Assembly: GCA_013115135.1 (NCBI GenBank)
Contig: JABANP010000317.1
Coordinates: 1 to 59,752, forward strand
Direction of reading: 5' to 3'
Source: Perkinsus olseni
Taxonomy: Eukaryota; Perkinsozoa; Perkinsida; Perkinsidae
Length of the DNA: 59,752 nt
A program made the translations under genes and the position numbers. Every line of letters starts with the position of its first letter. Positions within the stretch are counted from its first letter, which is position 1. Positions 46,815 through 58,178 of the stretch are shown here, piece by piece. A model generated the notes under the pieces. The model was not told the origin of the DNA, did not search any database, and was given only the letters and a program-made list of their open reading frames with translations.

Positions 46815-47230
46815 AGTTTCTTCTCTCCGTTGTGTTTTGAGCTTCAGTGCTTCAAGCATGGGGTGGCTTGAGCCGCCGGCCTGAGGAGAAGGCGTGTCTA
46901 TTCTCTCCGTGACTTATTCGTACAACAAATTTCGTAGTGTTTTTTATAACGGCTGTTGGGGCGATTGGGTGGATGGTTTAACACTCCAGTGCGCGGCGAA
47001 CCCGGCTTTCTTAGACCTGCACTATCATCGTCACGTCACATACTGAGGCAGTCGGGCTATTTACTGAGGCTGCTGTGTCATCGGAACCAGCTCAGTTGCG
47101 TGTGTTAACTTTCAAGGCTCCCGGCTTCTGGCCTGCTGGACCCCTACGGAACACGACAGTGATACGTAGGTTATCCTATTGATCTTTCCCCTTCGTGATG
47201 CGGGTAAGCGGATAGCTCGGTGGCTCTTGG
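46815..47230. other. intergenic, no gene seen
   Basis: Neither strand shows recognisable protein motifs. This is probably 3' UTR of the PHD gene and upstream sequence of the next gene. Confidence 0.4.
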
Positions 47231-48400
47231 TCAAGTGGCTCCTGTTAGGCCTCGCACTTGGTACAGTGCTGCGTCGAGATACAGTATTATCAACCAACTC
47301 GGTAGCCTCGGAGGTCGTGTAGGATGCACGTTGAGAGCTCGTGCAGAACCTAGTGTGCAGGCGGCGATGCGCATGGTTCAGTAAGCGGGTGAGTGGGACT
47401 GAGTTTTACTTTCAATCCGCAGCCTGCATCGTATCACGAGCAGAAAATATTCGACCGACCTCACGGAGGAAATGCACGTCGGCTCAGTGTTCATGCATCG
47501 CCGATGGCTGATGGGGGCCACGAGGCGTGGGTCATGGACCCATAAGCAACTGGTCACCAGATGCTGGTGAAGCTACCGGTGGGCTGGCTCCTAACCTACT
47601 TGATTTCGAAGCCCCGAGGCTCCCCCATGGCGACAGCGATCAAGTTGATTTGATACGGTTCTCGCACGGAGCCGTTACATCAGTCGAACGGGTGCTACCG
47701 ACGGGTGCTTCATTGTCTGATGCTCCTCCGACCGTGTCTCAGTCTCAGCCTAGTGCAACATGGAGGACAACCGAATGTCGCTGTCGCAATTGGCGCCGCA
47801 TCAGGAACGGCTGTGAAACGATTCCCACAAGTACATTTGCGAGGAGTGTAAACAGCAGAAAATTGGCACCCTGCCAGGGAGACCCTGGACACCGTCCGTA
47901 CAGAGGCAAGTTGTGGTGTCCGCGGAACCCTGCTAGTGAGCAGTGGCTTACGTGTAGAAGCATACCATAGGCTGCATTCGAGCTTGTGACTTGAAGTCAT
48001 GAATGATCACTCGAGTCTCCGGTGTTATATGCCCGACTGCTTGGGGAGCGGCTTTGGGTAGTACTAGAGTAGTCTTCGTCATACCCTCCAGTAATTGAGT
48101 ATCCAGAGGAATAGATGTCACCTTGTTGGTCTTCAGACTAATGCACCCGATTTAGAAAAATCCTTTTCCGAAAAGGTATAAGAAGAGGCTATGCTGTTTC
48201 TATGTTCTATGTTGATCACTTGGATAGCATTGGAGGTAGTTCAGAGCTACTAGTTCTCTAGGCGGCTGACAACTTATACCCACACATCGAGTGGGAAAAG
48301 ACATACCGCTTCTCTGGGGGCAAGGTGTCCAACGCCAACACGAAATACAACGCCGACGCAGAGATCGAGGTGAGTCACTCACCGTGAGTGGGTGTGGCGG
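47230..48400 (+). CDS. RPA1-like (replication protein A) gene, partial or degenerate
   Basis: Two exon-like pieces recall the RPA large subunit. ASRYSIINQLGSLGGRVGCT followed by LRARAEPSVQ (about 47275-47360) resembles the start of DNA-binding domain A. LYPHIEWEKTYRFSGGKVSN followed by ANTKYNADAEIE and a GTGAG donor (about 48275-48372) resembles the strand pair that opens an RPA OB-fold. Between them I see only short frames and could not build a continuous gene. It may be a pseudogene, a truncated paralog, or a gene with many small exons. Function is given only by resemblance. Confidence 0.35.
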
Positions 48401-49740
48401 CAAGGGCAGTTATTTCTAACGGCGACATCCCTGTTCATCAAGAGCAGTTTTTGCTTCATTCCGGTACTAAGGTGGCAGAAAGATAGGCTGGCTTGAAGAC
48501 TCTCCCGGACAGAAGATAGAAATGTCGTCTTGCCTCACTAGCAAAGTGCTAGTAGCAGTGCATGAGTGCTAGCAGTACTCATCAGAGTGTGATAATCGTA
48601 GGAAAGGCCTATCTTCCGTGTTGTTAATTGTTGTGTTCTGTCGTCACTCGAACCTGAAATCATTAAGCGGCTCAACTCGAGTCACTCAGTACATCGTGTG
48701 TGATCGGTATCGTACTCGGACCATGTTAGAGCTGCTGGTCACCAGCATTTAGTGGTTAGCGGCTGGTATCATCTGTGTGACGGTTACTTCTCAGGTGCAA
48801 ACCATGGCAACCTACCACGCCTACGCTGGCTGTTCCTCAGTTTCTTCCAAGCCCCTGCTCGACAGTAGATTCGGGAATAGCGAATCTATTTTTTCGCTAA
48901 AGGTGAGTCACTGACATTGGGTCTGAGCTCAGCTGGACTTGCGAGAATTTCATTGGATCTTCTCGACCCCGAGTCGAGAGTATGGAGTGAGAAAGATTGT
49001 GCAGTCAAGAGGTCTGCACGCTAGGATGTTGTTAATTGCTCTCCCCATAGGTATCGTCTGATGAATAGCATATCACACATCATACCTAACATATAGCATC
49101 TAGCGATATTAGATATTATTACTGGCTGTCGCCGTGGGATTAATTTCAGTATAGTTCGGTCTAACTTAGTGTCTACGATGGATGGAATGGGTTTCAAGAT
49201 GATGAGTGTCATATGAACGGAGATTACGTTCAATGTGGAATGTGTGTTGATGGATTTTGCTCTTGTCTCAGCTCTGAGTGCATATGTCACGCGTATCTCG
49301 GATAAATGGTCTTTTGGCCCTGGGAGGATAGCAAGATGGCGAGATAGAATCATCGCCGTCTCGTGGGCAAATAAAAGGTGCTCCGCGCATCGGATATACG
49401 AGCGGTATTCTTCAAAGGCCTATTGTTGAGGAGCTCGGGATGGTCTTGCCCCGGGCCACCGTGCTTCGCGCAGTGTGCATCTATACTGACTCTTCACAAG
49501 TTGAGAAGCTGGAGCTACACTGTAGCTGCTACAGATAGTGGAAGTGTATGCTCCGTGTGTTGTTACTGTCAAGTCCGCGTGCCTAATTCCTGCAACATAG
49601 CAGGCATCCCAGGATGAGCCTCGAGAGAGAGTCGGGCCAAGCTCACAAGAATCATGGTACGCTACAGAGTTTTTTGAATCACCGTCTCAATTGGGGAGCA
49701 TTGGACGAAGCTGCGTGACGGGTTCAGCCTTCGGGGTGCG
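48400..49740 (+). other. poorly resolved region, one possible exon
   Basis: A frame at about 48805-48901 (MATYHAYAGCSSVSSKPLLD...SIFSLK) ends at a GTGAG donor and could be a coding exon of the RPA1-like gene or of a separate one. Nothing else is supported. Small inverted repeats occur, e.g. GATTCG...CGAATC near 48870-48888. Confidence 0.3.
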
Positions 49741-49744
49741 AGGA

Positions 49745-50050
49745 ATCTTCGTTCTCAACTGCTAGCTTTGAAGCCACTTGGGGAATTGTCGTCGGCGCTG
49801 TCGGATGGACGGAAGTTGCTACTCTGGGTGGAGTGGGGACCTTAGCCTTTTGGAGATACACCAACATCGTCACAGCGCGTACAAAGGCAGTCCGACTGCC
49901 GCAGTCGGTCTATGTCGAGGGGCTGCTCTGAACCATACCGACAAGGAGTTCCGTGTGGCAATAACGGGCAAGTCCCTTTAAATCGAATTCGCGGGTCGAT
50001 CGAGCGCCGTCTTAGGTGCTACTTGTGGCGTAGGAGGGGGTGTGACGGAA
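49745..50050 (+). pseudogene. 5' fragment of the SDR gene (duplicate of 52024-52280)
   Basis: This reads IVVGAVGWTEVATLGGVGTL and RYTNIVTARTKAV, matching the leader of the SDR gene at 52024. A short palindromic insertion (CGACTGCCGCAGTCG, about 49893-49907) shifts the frame relative to the complete copy. The Rossmann motif is weakened (LGATCGVG), and homology stops at about 50050, where a perfect inverted repeat begins. The rest of the SDR is missing, so the fragment is non-functional. Confidence 0.75.
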
Positions 50051-50054
50051 ATCA

Positions 50055-50083
50055 ATAACGGGTCTCACCGTGAGACCCGTTAT
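50055..50083. repeat. perfect inverted repeat (13-bp arms)
   Basis: ATAACGGGTCTCA (50055-50067), a 3-base loop, and TGAGACCCGTTAT (50071-50083). It lies at the join between the SDR fragment and the start of the GNAT gene, as a terminator, cruciform or recombination scar would. Confidence 0.9.
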
Positions 50084-50140
50084 CGAATGACCGTCAGTAG
50101 TTTGTCGAACTTCTAGGTGTACTTTCGCTTCGTTACAAAA

Positions 50141-51246
50141 ATGCGATCGCTTGTTGACCTCTTCTTTGGGATACTCTCCTTTATTGCGGTAGCTGGTTAT
50201 CCGCAGTATTCTGTGGCTCACTCGTGGTTGGAAGAGCATCCGCTGCGTGCGCTCGACGCGGTGGTCTATCGCAAGTACCAGTCAGGCGACGACATGAGTC
50301 TGGTGGATAAACAATGGAGCTTCGATTGTGCTCACCATCTCTGTTGGACAGCAGTAGTCACCGGAACTCAGGTGAGGCTGCCTTCGTCCTCAGTATTTTG
50401 TTCGCGATGAGTAGATGTGTACAGCTGGCGGCTGTCATCAGCATGTGTGATCGTTTCTTAGGCAGCATTGCAGTTGCTGCAAGACTCATGCGTCGGTCGA
50501 ATACATGGTGTGTGTGCAAAATGATGTATCATTTTGCAAAATTTTTGCACACACACCATAGTGCTATCAAGTGTTATCAAGCGCACAAGTGCTATCAAAG
50601 TATCTCTATCGATAGAGATGTTGATCCGGGCTGATAGTGTTGCTCACAGATGACCTAAGCAGCAGTTAAGCTCCTCTCAGACTGTCGTCGGTGCCGTTGA
50701 AATGACGATCCCTGCTGACCATATCTCGGATGCGGTCAAAAAAGCTATCGAGGCGAAGATGTAAGGCGCGTGCGCGCAGTGGGAGTACCACCCTGGCTCC
50801 CGAAACGTTGGTTTCGCAGGCCGGAGCCGAGCAAGAAGAAAGTGGACAGACAGATCGGCATGCTCGACTATGTGGGTTGGGGAGTCACTCCCCGGGAGTG
50901 TCACCATTCCACGTCAACTTGCCATCAGATCACGGTCGCCGAGGCTTGGCAAAAGCAAGGGATTGCCACCAAGCTATTGTCGGAGACCTTTCATTACGTG
51001 AGTCCGACGCGGCACTCGAGATGCTCGCCGGGTGCAGCTCTGTTACTCGATACCTTTCAGCTCGGCGCAACCCAGCCAAAGTTGGTCGCTATGTACTTGG
51101 TGGTGAAACGAACGAATTATCCAGCGATTGCTCTATATAAGAAATCGGGATTCGAGGAGGTCCTGGGTGAGTCCCATCAAATGGAGGTTAATCTGCGATA
51201 CGTTGCCATGTCTCCTTCTGAAGAACCTGGTATTTTAGGCATTTAA
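50141..51246 (+). CDS. GNAT-family N-acetyltransferase with signal peptide
   Basis: Starts at 50141 with a clear signal peptide or anchor (MRSLVDLFFGILSFIAVAGY), followed by HPLRALDAVVYRKYQ and WSFDCAHHLCWTAVV. After an intron holding several palindromes, exons read VEMTIPADHISDAVKKAIEA, then RQIGMLDYVGWGV, and ITVAEAWQKQGIATKLLSET. The latter is GNAT motif A (Q-x-x-G-x-A, the acetyl-CoA pyrophosphate loop). Then come LVVKRTNYPAIALYKKSGFE (motif B with the LY-x-x-x-GF end) and a stop at 51246. It acetylates an amine substrate, probably in the ER/Golgi lumen or outside the cell if the leader is cleaved. A 5' fragment of a paralog lies at 58660-58890. Confidence 0.75.
50505..50559. repeat. nested competing palindromes in a GNAT intron
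   Basis: Outer arms ATGGTGTGTGTGCAAAA (50505-50521) and TTTTGCACACACACCAT (50543-50559) are perfect 17-base complements. Inside, TGCAAAATGAT (50515-50525) pairs perfectly with ATCATTTTGCA (50528-50538). The arms overlap, so only one hairpin can form at a time. Confidence 0.92.
50602..50619. repeat. 18-bp perfect palindrome
   Basis: ATCTCTATCGATAGAGAT, in the same GNAT intron, preceded by three short repeats of GTGCTATCAA/GTGTTATCAA (50558-50600). Confidence 0.9.
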
Positions 51247-52023
51247 AATCATCCAGTTCGCTCATCATTCGAACGGCGTCGAGTCTTTCTTGTCAGACCC
51301 CCCTCGCGGAAGTGTCGTCTTCTACGCGCGCTACGATATAAGTTAATCGTAGAAAAGAAGGAGTCTTCCGTCGTCCCAAGCAGGTCAGCTTAATCTTCTT
51401 GAATAGTCCTGAACTCCAGGACCAATGCTCTATGATCAGCTTTAGTACTTCATTCTCGTCTAGCACGGGCTGTATATGTGAAGAGCAGACGAGGAGCTCC
51501 GGTGGGAGGATCAATTCTCGTCGTTATGGTGATTTCAATAATGATTGTTGATGATTCTGACAATTCTGCCCTCATTATTTCCAGTAGATAGTCCAGTGGA
51601 TCGATCATGATAGGATACGGTCGAGCAAGGGATCGTGTCCTCACCTGTTGTTTTCAACTTTTTCATTCACTCATTACTAAACTTATCGAGAGTTAGCAAA
51701 GGAGGAATTGTGAGAATACAGGATATCTCCGTGACGCGACGAATACTTATCCGTGATTTTGACTACGCAGTTCTTCACTAGACCGGCAAGCATAGACCTA
51801 TTGCCAGCCTGTCCTTTTCCGGCACCGCTTAGTCTGTTTTACGGGCGCTACCCGTGGGCTTCAGAGTATCCTGACCTTTGATCTATTTCGTCACTTCCGC
51901 GTCAACATACAGAATATTCCAATCGGCGAAGATCTTGTTGGGCTGTACAAGAGCGAGTGATCGAAAGTTCCTCTTCGGGGATTTGGGTGCGCAAGTCTTC
52001 CTAGATTGTAAGCTACTTACGAA
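51247..52023. other. intergenic, no gene supported
   Basis: Frames on both strands lack recognisable motifs. The sequence just before 52024 carries the promoter and 5' UTR of the SDR gene. Confidence 0.35.
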
Positions 52024-55000
52024 ATGGTCGTCGGCGCGGTCGGATGGACGATAGTTGGTACTCTCGGTGGAGTGGGGGCCCTAGCCTTTCGGAGATACAC
52101 CAACATCGTCACGGCGTGTACAAAGGCCGTCGGGTTATGCCGTGGGGCTGCTCTGAACCACTCCGACAAGAAGTTCCGTGTGGCAATAACGGGCAAGCCT
52201 TTCCCAGCAAACTCGTGAGTCGATCGATCGCTGTATTAGGTGCTACTTCTGGCGTGGGAAGGGCTGTGACGGAAATCTTGAGTCGGTATCAGCCGCAGGT
52301 GTCGTTGGTAAGCCGAAGCAATTTTAGTACAGTCAGAGCCTGATGGAGCTCTCTGTTCAAGGTTCTTCTAGTGCGAGATGTTCAAGCTGGTAACAAGATT
52401 GCGCGGACCCTTGCCGAGAGGCACGGCGTGGCGGTACCGCCAGCTGTTATTTATTGTGACCTAACGAGCAAGGCGTCTGTTGAGGTGAGAACGGTCTTTT
52501 GCCTTAGCTCACCGCGAGTCGCGTACTTTCATGCGAAGTTACCGACTATGGATCTCTCAGAACGCTACAAAGGAACTCGGCGACATGTGGTTCGCCGACG
52601 GGCGTGTCCCAGAGTCTCAGGGATTCGATGCTGTCATTCACAATGCTGGTAGCTGGCCAATTTAGCGGGAGCTTTTCGAGACTCTTCCCAGGTATAATGC
52701 TGCCTCGAGACAAGGTGGTATCGACTAACTTAGTTGCCCCGGTGTTGATGTCTGAGCGTCTAATGAGAGCACGGGCAGAGGCCAGCGTACAGAGGGCATT
52801 ACGCATGGTTTATGTTAGCAGGTAAGTGCTCGAGACTTCAAGGGTTAATAAAGCCATTAGTGATATAGTTGGTGAAGTTCAGAGGCTGTGATGTTTTGCG
52901 CATCTTCACCTAAGCGCATGGCTTGCGACCCCTGTAGGAGGAGTGTGCAGGTTTTATTAAGTGAACAAAACACCCAATATAGACCTGGTAACCGAACTAT
53001 AGAAGTACGATAGTCGACGGACGTAACAGATCGTTATACAGTAATACAGCAACGACTAGTACGTCAATGCAACTAGCGCTAGAGAGACAGCGGAACCAAA
53101 CACAAAGACAACAATAGCACAGTCGAATCTCATCATCTTACTGCCTTAGCGATTCTCTACTTCATGCCGAATCCAGCACAGGAGCTCCCCGAGTCCAGTT
53201 ACCTCTGACATCTTGTCATGGAAATCAAACAAATGTCATACGATGCTGAAGCGATCCAGAGAACAATCCTTATGGTCCTACATCTGATATGGACTCGAAA
53301 AGGTTGGATCTATTGCGTGTGACCACTGTTCAGATCCTATCTGAGATTCAGATGGTTTATCACCTCGGACCCCGAGGTAGCACCCCGGTAAAGTCGGGGT
53401 GCTACCGGTTAGCTAACGTTGACCGCGGCACTAGGCACAACGCTGGACTCCTATGGCAGTGTCGCAGGTTTTGCAGCTCGGGACTGTCTTGAGTTGAGCT
53501 CCTCTCCACTCCGACGAGCGAATTGTCTCCGACTTTGACCTAGTTAGCGGCTTTGGAAGACCGACGCCGCGCTCGTGGGTGGGTGAGAGGGGCCAGCCTT
53601 AAGGAATATTATGATATATGGGTGCAGCTGCGGGAGAAGACTCGCCAAAAGTTGTTGGAGCGTGCCCTCTACACGTAAAGTTTTGAAGTTGGGGATACGG
53701 TAAGTCTGGTCCGCGCGCGTTCCGCCGCATTCTCGCAGCGTCAAGAACCCTATCTATCAGCTGCTCATATGGTAGTGGGCGTCAGTGGTAGTATCATTCG
53801 TATCATCGACGAGACCCTCCAGGTAGCTGACCACTATAGTGCCAACATTATCAAGACCAAAGCGGACGATATATCTTCCTTCGAGCGTCGCGTTGTCCAA
53901 TAGAATTGGTCGAGTCTGCTCCCAATACAATTGGTCGAATGAGCTCCCAATAGAATTGATCGAGTCAGCTCTCAATACAATTGGTCTAATGAGCTCCCAA
54001 CAGAATTGGTCGAGTCAGCTCCCAATACAATTGGGCGAATGAGGTCCCAATAGAATTGGTGACCAATTATTGGTCGAGTGAGCTCCCACTGTGTTGCTCG
54101 TGAGACCTGCCATTTGGGGATCCACGAGATAGGCATCAGAACAGTTCGGAAAGCTAGAGAATTGTCAACACAGAGCCATGGGGAGTGCCGCTTTCCAGCA
54201 AGAAGGAGTCTATCTGCTAAACTAGAATCGGATAGTTCCGTTGTGTTGCGTTATATCGTCCTAGGCTAGGGCTCCTAGCGCCAAGGACCTTGCCATTGGA
54301 AAACTTGCGAGGCCATCGAATGTCTAGAATCGAGTCGTTCCGATTCGGAACTTCCGAACGACTCGTTCGGATCCCGAACCTCGGGGTACGAGTGGCGCAC
54401 AATGGCCTGGAAGATCGACCGTCAATCCTAGCTTTGCATGCTGAAATAGCTGCCATTCTTTGTACCGCCACATGGCCCGAGTGCGCGGGTGTCCGAGACA
54501 TTCAAGCTTCTCATATTCAAGTAGTTGGAGGCTTGCATGCGATCTTCGCACTCAGTCGGCTCCAGAAGAGATCTCTGCTCGTTACCGCCGATGACGTAGT
54601 AAGTGTGCTTGGGAACTCCGCAACCACGACCCAATACGCTGATAGCAAGCGAGCCATTCTATCCTACGTAGCCAGCAAGTGAGTTCTTCTTGAGTGATTA
54701 GGGTCCATACATGTAGCTCTCTTTAGGAGCGCCAGTCCCAGTCGTGATCCGAGCACAAAGTTCGTAGCCTGCACCCCTGGGTTTTGCAACACGAACCTGG
54801 GTGCTCCATTCCTACCAGGTAAGTCACATAATCGTTAGCGGAACGGATTGGGGCAGAGGACGATGCTGCATTGCCTGGCTAGCGATATGTGGATTGCAGT
54901 AGTTTCCCAGGTGTATTGTACAGCGCGCTAGCCCCCTTCCGTTGGCTGCTACTCCGTGACTCAACCGAGGGAGCGCTCGGTGTCCTGAAAGCCTTGCTTG

Positions 55001-55143
55001 ATACGAGAGTTGAGAATGGTGATTTCGTTGACTCTGCTGAGGGTAAGTCTGGCTTTGACCGCTCACTGGTGATGTTTCTACCCTCTCAGTTCTGGAGCAT
55101 CTACCTCGCACTAGACCCGACCTTTTCGTGGGTGAAGCTGTGA
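52024..55143 (+). CDS. short-chain dehydrogenase/reductase with N-terminal membrane anchor
   Basis: Starts at 52024 with MVVGAVGWTIVGTLGGVGAL, a hydrophobic anchor. Exons give KFRVAITGK and SIAVLGATSGVGRAVTEILS (the NAD(P)-binding GxxxGxG motif), VRDVQAGNKIARTLAERHG, PPAVIYCDLTSKASVE, and GFDAVIHNAG (the NAG motif). Then come GIMLPRDKVVSTNLVAPVLM and RALRMVYVSS (with the catalytic-region serines), NSATTTQYADSKRAILSYVA (the YxxxK active site, Y-A-D-S-K), FVACTPGFCNTNLG, and a C-terminal exon RDSTEGALGVLKALLD ending at 55143. Order and residues match classical retinol-dehydrogenase-like SDRs. The intron between MVYVSS (about 52820) and the YxxxK exon (about 54590) is about 1.75 kb, far longer than others here, and full of repeats. 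Substrate unknown. Confidence 0.82.
53363..53417. repeat. three adjacent hairpins in the SDR intron
   Basis: CCTCGG-acc-CCGAGG (53363-53377), GGTAGCACCCCG (53376-53387) pairing with CGGGGTGCTACC (53395-53406), and the perfect palindrome GTTAGCTAAC (53408-53417). All stems are perfect. Confidence 0.9.
53898..54090. repeat. 25-bp tandem repeat array with CCAAT...ATTGG units
   Basis: About seven units of 25 bases, e.g. CAATAGAATTGGTCGAGTC followed by AGCTCC, alternating with CAATACAATTGGTCGAATG followed by AGCTCC. This gives a 50-base higher-order period. Each junction forms CCAAT-nnn-ATTGG, a small inverted repeat that also resembles CCAAT boxes on both strands. The last unit is interrupted near 54058-54075. 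Confidence 0.9.
54331..54379. repeat. nested and adjacent hairpins in the SDR intron
   Basis: CGAGTCGTTC (54331-54340) pairs with GAACGACTCG (54356-54365). Inside, TTCCGA-t-TCGGAA can form an alternative stem. The neighbouring GTTCGG-atc-CCGAAC (54365-54379) shares a base with the first stem. Confidence 0.9.
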
Positions 55144-56757
55144 AGAATTGGGCAATGTCGTGAAGCAGCTTTGATTTTGTCAAGCCTCGCGATCCAATAT
55201 GTTGTGTTTCAGCAGCGCCCATGGGCAAGTCCTCGAGTCCCCTACGAGTGGGCCTCACGTCAATCATTACTCTCCAGCGTCGTCCTCGATCGTTGCAGTA
55301 TTCGTACCGTAATATAGGACTCACGGTGAGTCACTAACCATCGGCATTTGACTCCGGTGCTCTAATCGCGATTCACCGGAAAGCCAGAGTGAGTGGTGGC
55401 TTCGGGTCATTAACACTTGCTGGAAATCGAGAAAGCAGGATATCTCATCCGCTCATCGACTCAGTAATCAACCCAGTGGGCTTGATAGCGAAGATATTAG
55501 TTCAGCCTCGACTGTGGATGGTTGTGCTCAGCAATGGTGGAATCCGGGACACATCCTGCTGTGATGAAAGTAGACTTTTTCGTGAGGTCTTCATCAAATC
55601 TTCGTGGGATAGGATGTGGACTCGACGTAAGGTGATGACCACGTCGTGATCTAATGACTACGGGGGTGTCACTATTGACTCGGCGTCGTGGCTGCTAATG
55701 CTACACCTTTTAAAGATCCTATTTTGCGTTTGGTAAGGTCGATTCCGTCGGGAAGCCGCTATGCCACGCCAAATCGATCTCGCCGCTACGCCCGAAATAA
55801 CTAGAATTTCGACGAAATGCGGGAATCAATTGCGATTTGTCATATAACCGCAGTCCTCTCGTGTCACGTAGCTTCCAGGACACGGTCTCCGAGACTCGGG
55901 GTCCTCAAGTTGGGTCGACTGGGGCTCCACACTCACAGCTCTGAGCTCCAGAGTCTGATAGCGGGACTATTAGCCTAGAGCAGGAGGCCAGTAAAGCTCG
56001 GCACTTTTTCGCGCGCTGGAACCTGGGAGAGGAAAATACTTGCGATCTTGCCCTCTTTTGGGCATCAGATTTGGAGTCGAGCGGGAATTTCGTAATTCTA
56101 AGTGCTAGGCGGATTAGCTACATCGTCAAGCTTCTTGAAGTAGTCTCTGATGAGATCTGTCCGGGCAAGTGCGATGTAACCGACGGTCGGGCTGACTATG
56201 ATCCAAGCGGGTAAGCTAACGAATCGTTACTCTGCATCGGATGCAGAGTATCTTTTTCCCCTTGACTTACAAACCAAACGCTACTGATAATGGCCAAGAT
56301 GATGATAACTCCCGCACTCCCTTGAGAGCTGTACATCTTGCCTCGCCTGCGACGCTTGAGTGCTATTTTGTAACGGTCGCGTGGCAAGTTCAAGTATTGC
56401 TGTTGAAGCTGACTATGCCAGACTCTGTCGCGATCTCATGATGAACCACTACTGATTATATCGGTCCGATTATATTTTTGTATTGCTTTTGCAATTCCGG
56501 ATGCCGGGCACCCGATGGCCAACGCCGCAACTCTACTGAAGGTGGCTAATGACCAGCCGTGACGATAAGCGGGAACTCCTCACAATATGAGATATTCAAA
56601 ATGACGGTCCTTAGCGATGAGAGGTCCTTGCCTGCGTGAAGTCAGTATCGCTGGGCCGGAAAATCTAACGAACTATTCATCCGAGGCTGTTCAACAGCCG
56701 CTGTTGTTGTGCGGAGGTGGAGTTCTGTTGGCTGTTTAGAGGTTTCCTCTTCTACTG
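55144..56757. other. about 1.6 kb without a supported gene
   Basis: Short frames exist (e.g. about 55389-55649 on plus) but none shows splice-linked motifs or similarity to other genes here. A small inverted repeat, TCTGCATC-g-GATGCAGA (56231-56247), lies in the middle. The last few hundred bases should include the promoter of the next gene. Confidence 0.4.
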
Positions 56758-58178
56758 ATGGCCCGGAAGGTTGTCACGCCACATGTTGTGATACTCACGG
56801 CCCCATTAGTATCATCGTCGTATGAAGCTGCTCTCCGCAGCAGACTTGTGAACGCCGACGTCTCAGCCAGAAAGTCCATAACTTTCTACGACGACGAGGA
56901 AATGACGGAGGTGTGTCAGCCTCTTGTCCGGGTATCTTCATACCGATTCATATCCTTATCGTATCTTTTCAGGGATAGCTTCATAGCTCTGTCGTTATAT
57001 GATGGGTCTCGGCTACCTGTGTGTCTTGCCTTTCCGCAAGTTCTCTCTCAGACTGTAATTGGATATCTCGAGCGGCCGGAAGATGGACAACTTCGCGTTA
57101 TCGACGTGTCACGCGTGAAGTATCCTCTCAGGTGATGATTGTCGAAGCAACTTTCCCGGATACTCGCATTCTCAGGAACAACAGCTGCATCCTCTTCGAC
57201 GCATTGTTCGACCAAGAAGCGTTAGGAGAATTCAAGAACTTCCAGATGAAAGGCTTCCGGCAGGGAGCGAATCCCACAGCGATGACTCCATCGCCTCTCA
57301 AGAGGCACCTGATGCGCAGTTTCGGTTTGAGAACCCTGCAGGAGTACGTGCAGAAGTTCACAGACGACAGCAAGCTGTACGTTGAAGACGGATTACGGGC
57401 CAAGCAGAATAACATACTGAGATCAAAGCACATCGGGTCAACTAGATGACTTCGCGCTGGTACCTCAGTCTCTCCATTGCTTGGTCTACTTGAGGAGATC
57501 AGACGTCAACCAGGCTTTCAGGCTTACAGCTTTCAGTGCAAAACTAACTACAACTACGGACAAATTTAAACGGTAGGTGAAACGATACAAGTGAAGCCGC
57601 CTTTTGGATCAAGGCTAGGAATGCCTCCCGTGACAGGAGTCCCGTCTCGGCAGGCTAGCAGGAATTAGAATCGGTTATGTCTTGAAATTCTAGTGAGTAT
57701 CCTCACTCCTAGCTGCGACGATCGCCCATTCTCGGTGGCAGCTGCTTCTGCTTCCTGGTAGCGATAGAGAAAAGAAACAGTCCCGGGATCCATCAAGGCT
57801 CTCGCGACAATTCGAAGCACAGTGTTCGTCCCACAATACACCGGTTCTGCCATTGTGTTGTTCCGCTCCTCGAATTTTGCCGTTCCTACTAGGCTTGTCA
57901 AGCCCAAGCTGAACGCGTACAGGCTGTACGACTTGCTGTCCAACGCTGAGGAGGCTGCGTCTGAGACGGTCTACTGCTGGTGGCGGGAGGAGTATACTAA
58001 GACTTATCACAGACAACTCGCTTCTTACAGTAACTACGTCTTACACACTCGTGGCAACAGCACCCCTGATACGTGGCCGGTCCGGTATGTTTCCTCGGAG
58101 GCAAATAACATGTTTTTGGTCAACCTCATCAATGTTTTCCATGGGTTGATGAATGGTACGATGAAGTACGAGGACTGA
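56758..58178 (+). CDS. secreted multigene-family protein, third copy
   Basis: Plus-strand paralog of the genes at 677-2067 and 4281-5683. Start MARKVVTPHVVILTAPLVSS (56758) looks like a signal peptide. The exon after CTCTCTCAG reads TVIGYLERPEDGQLRVIDVS (compare TVLGFLETPGD...VIDVA), and the donor in TATCCTCTCAG|GTG matches the same phase. The next exon contains NPTAMTPSPLKRHLMRSFG and LQEYVQKFTDDSKLYVEDG. The last exon starts after TTCCTACTAG with LVKPKLNAYRLYDLLS and ends NVFHGLMNGTMKYED-stop at 58178. The part that in copies A and B follows YC(M/K)LGA is shorter or spliced differently here. Function is unknown. Confidence 0.65.

Noticed and set aside
53898..54090. CRISPR array
   Set aside because: The 25-bp units are directly adjacent with no spacers, and the context is a eukaryotic intron.
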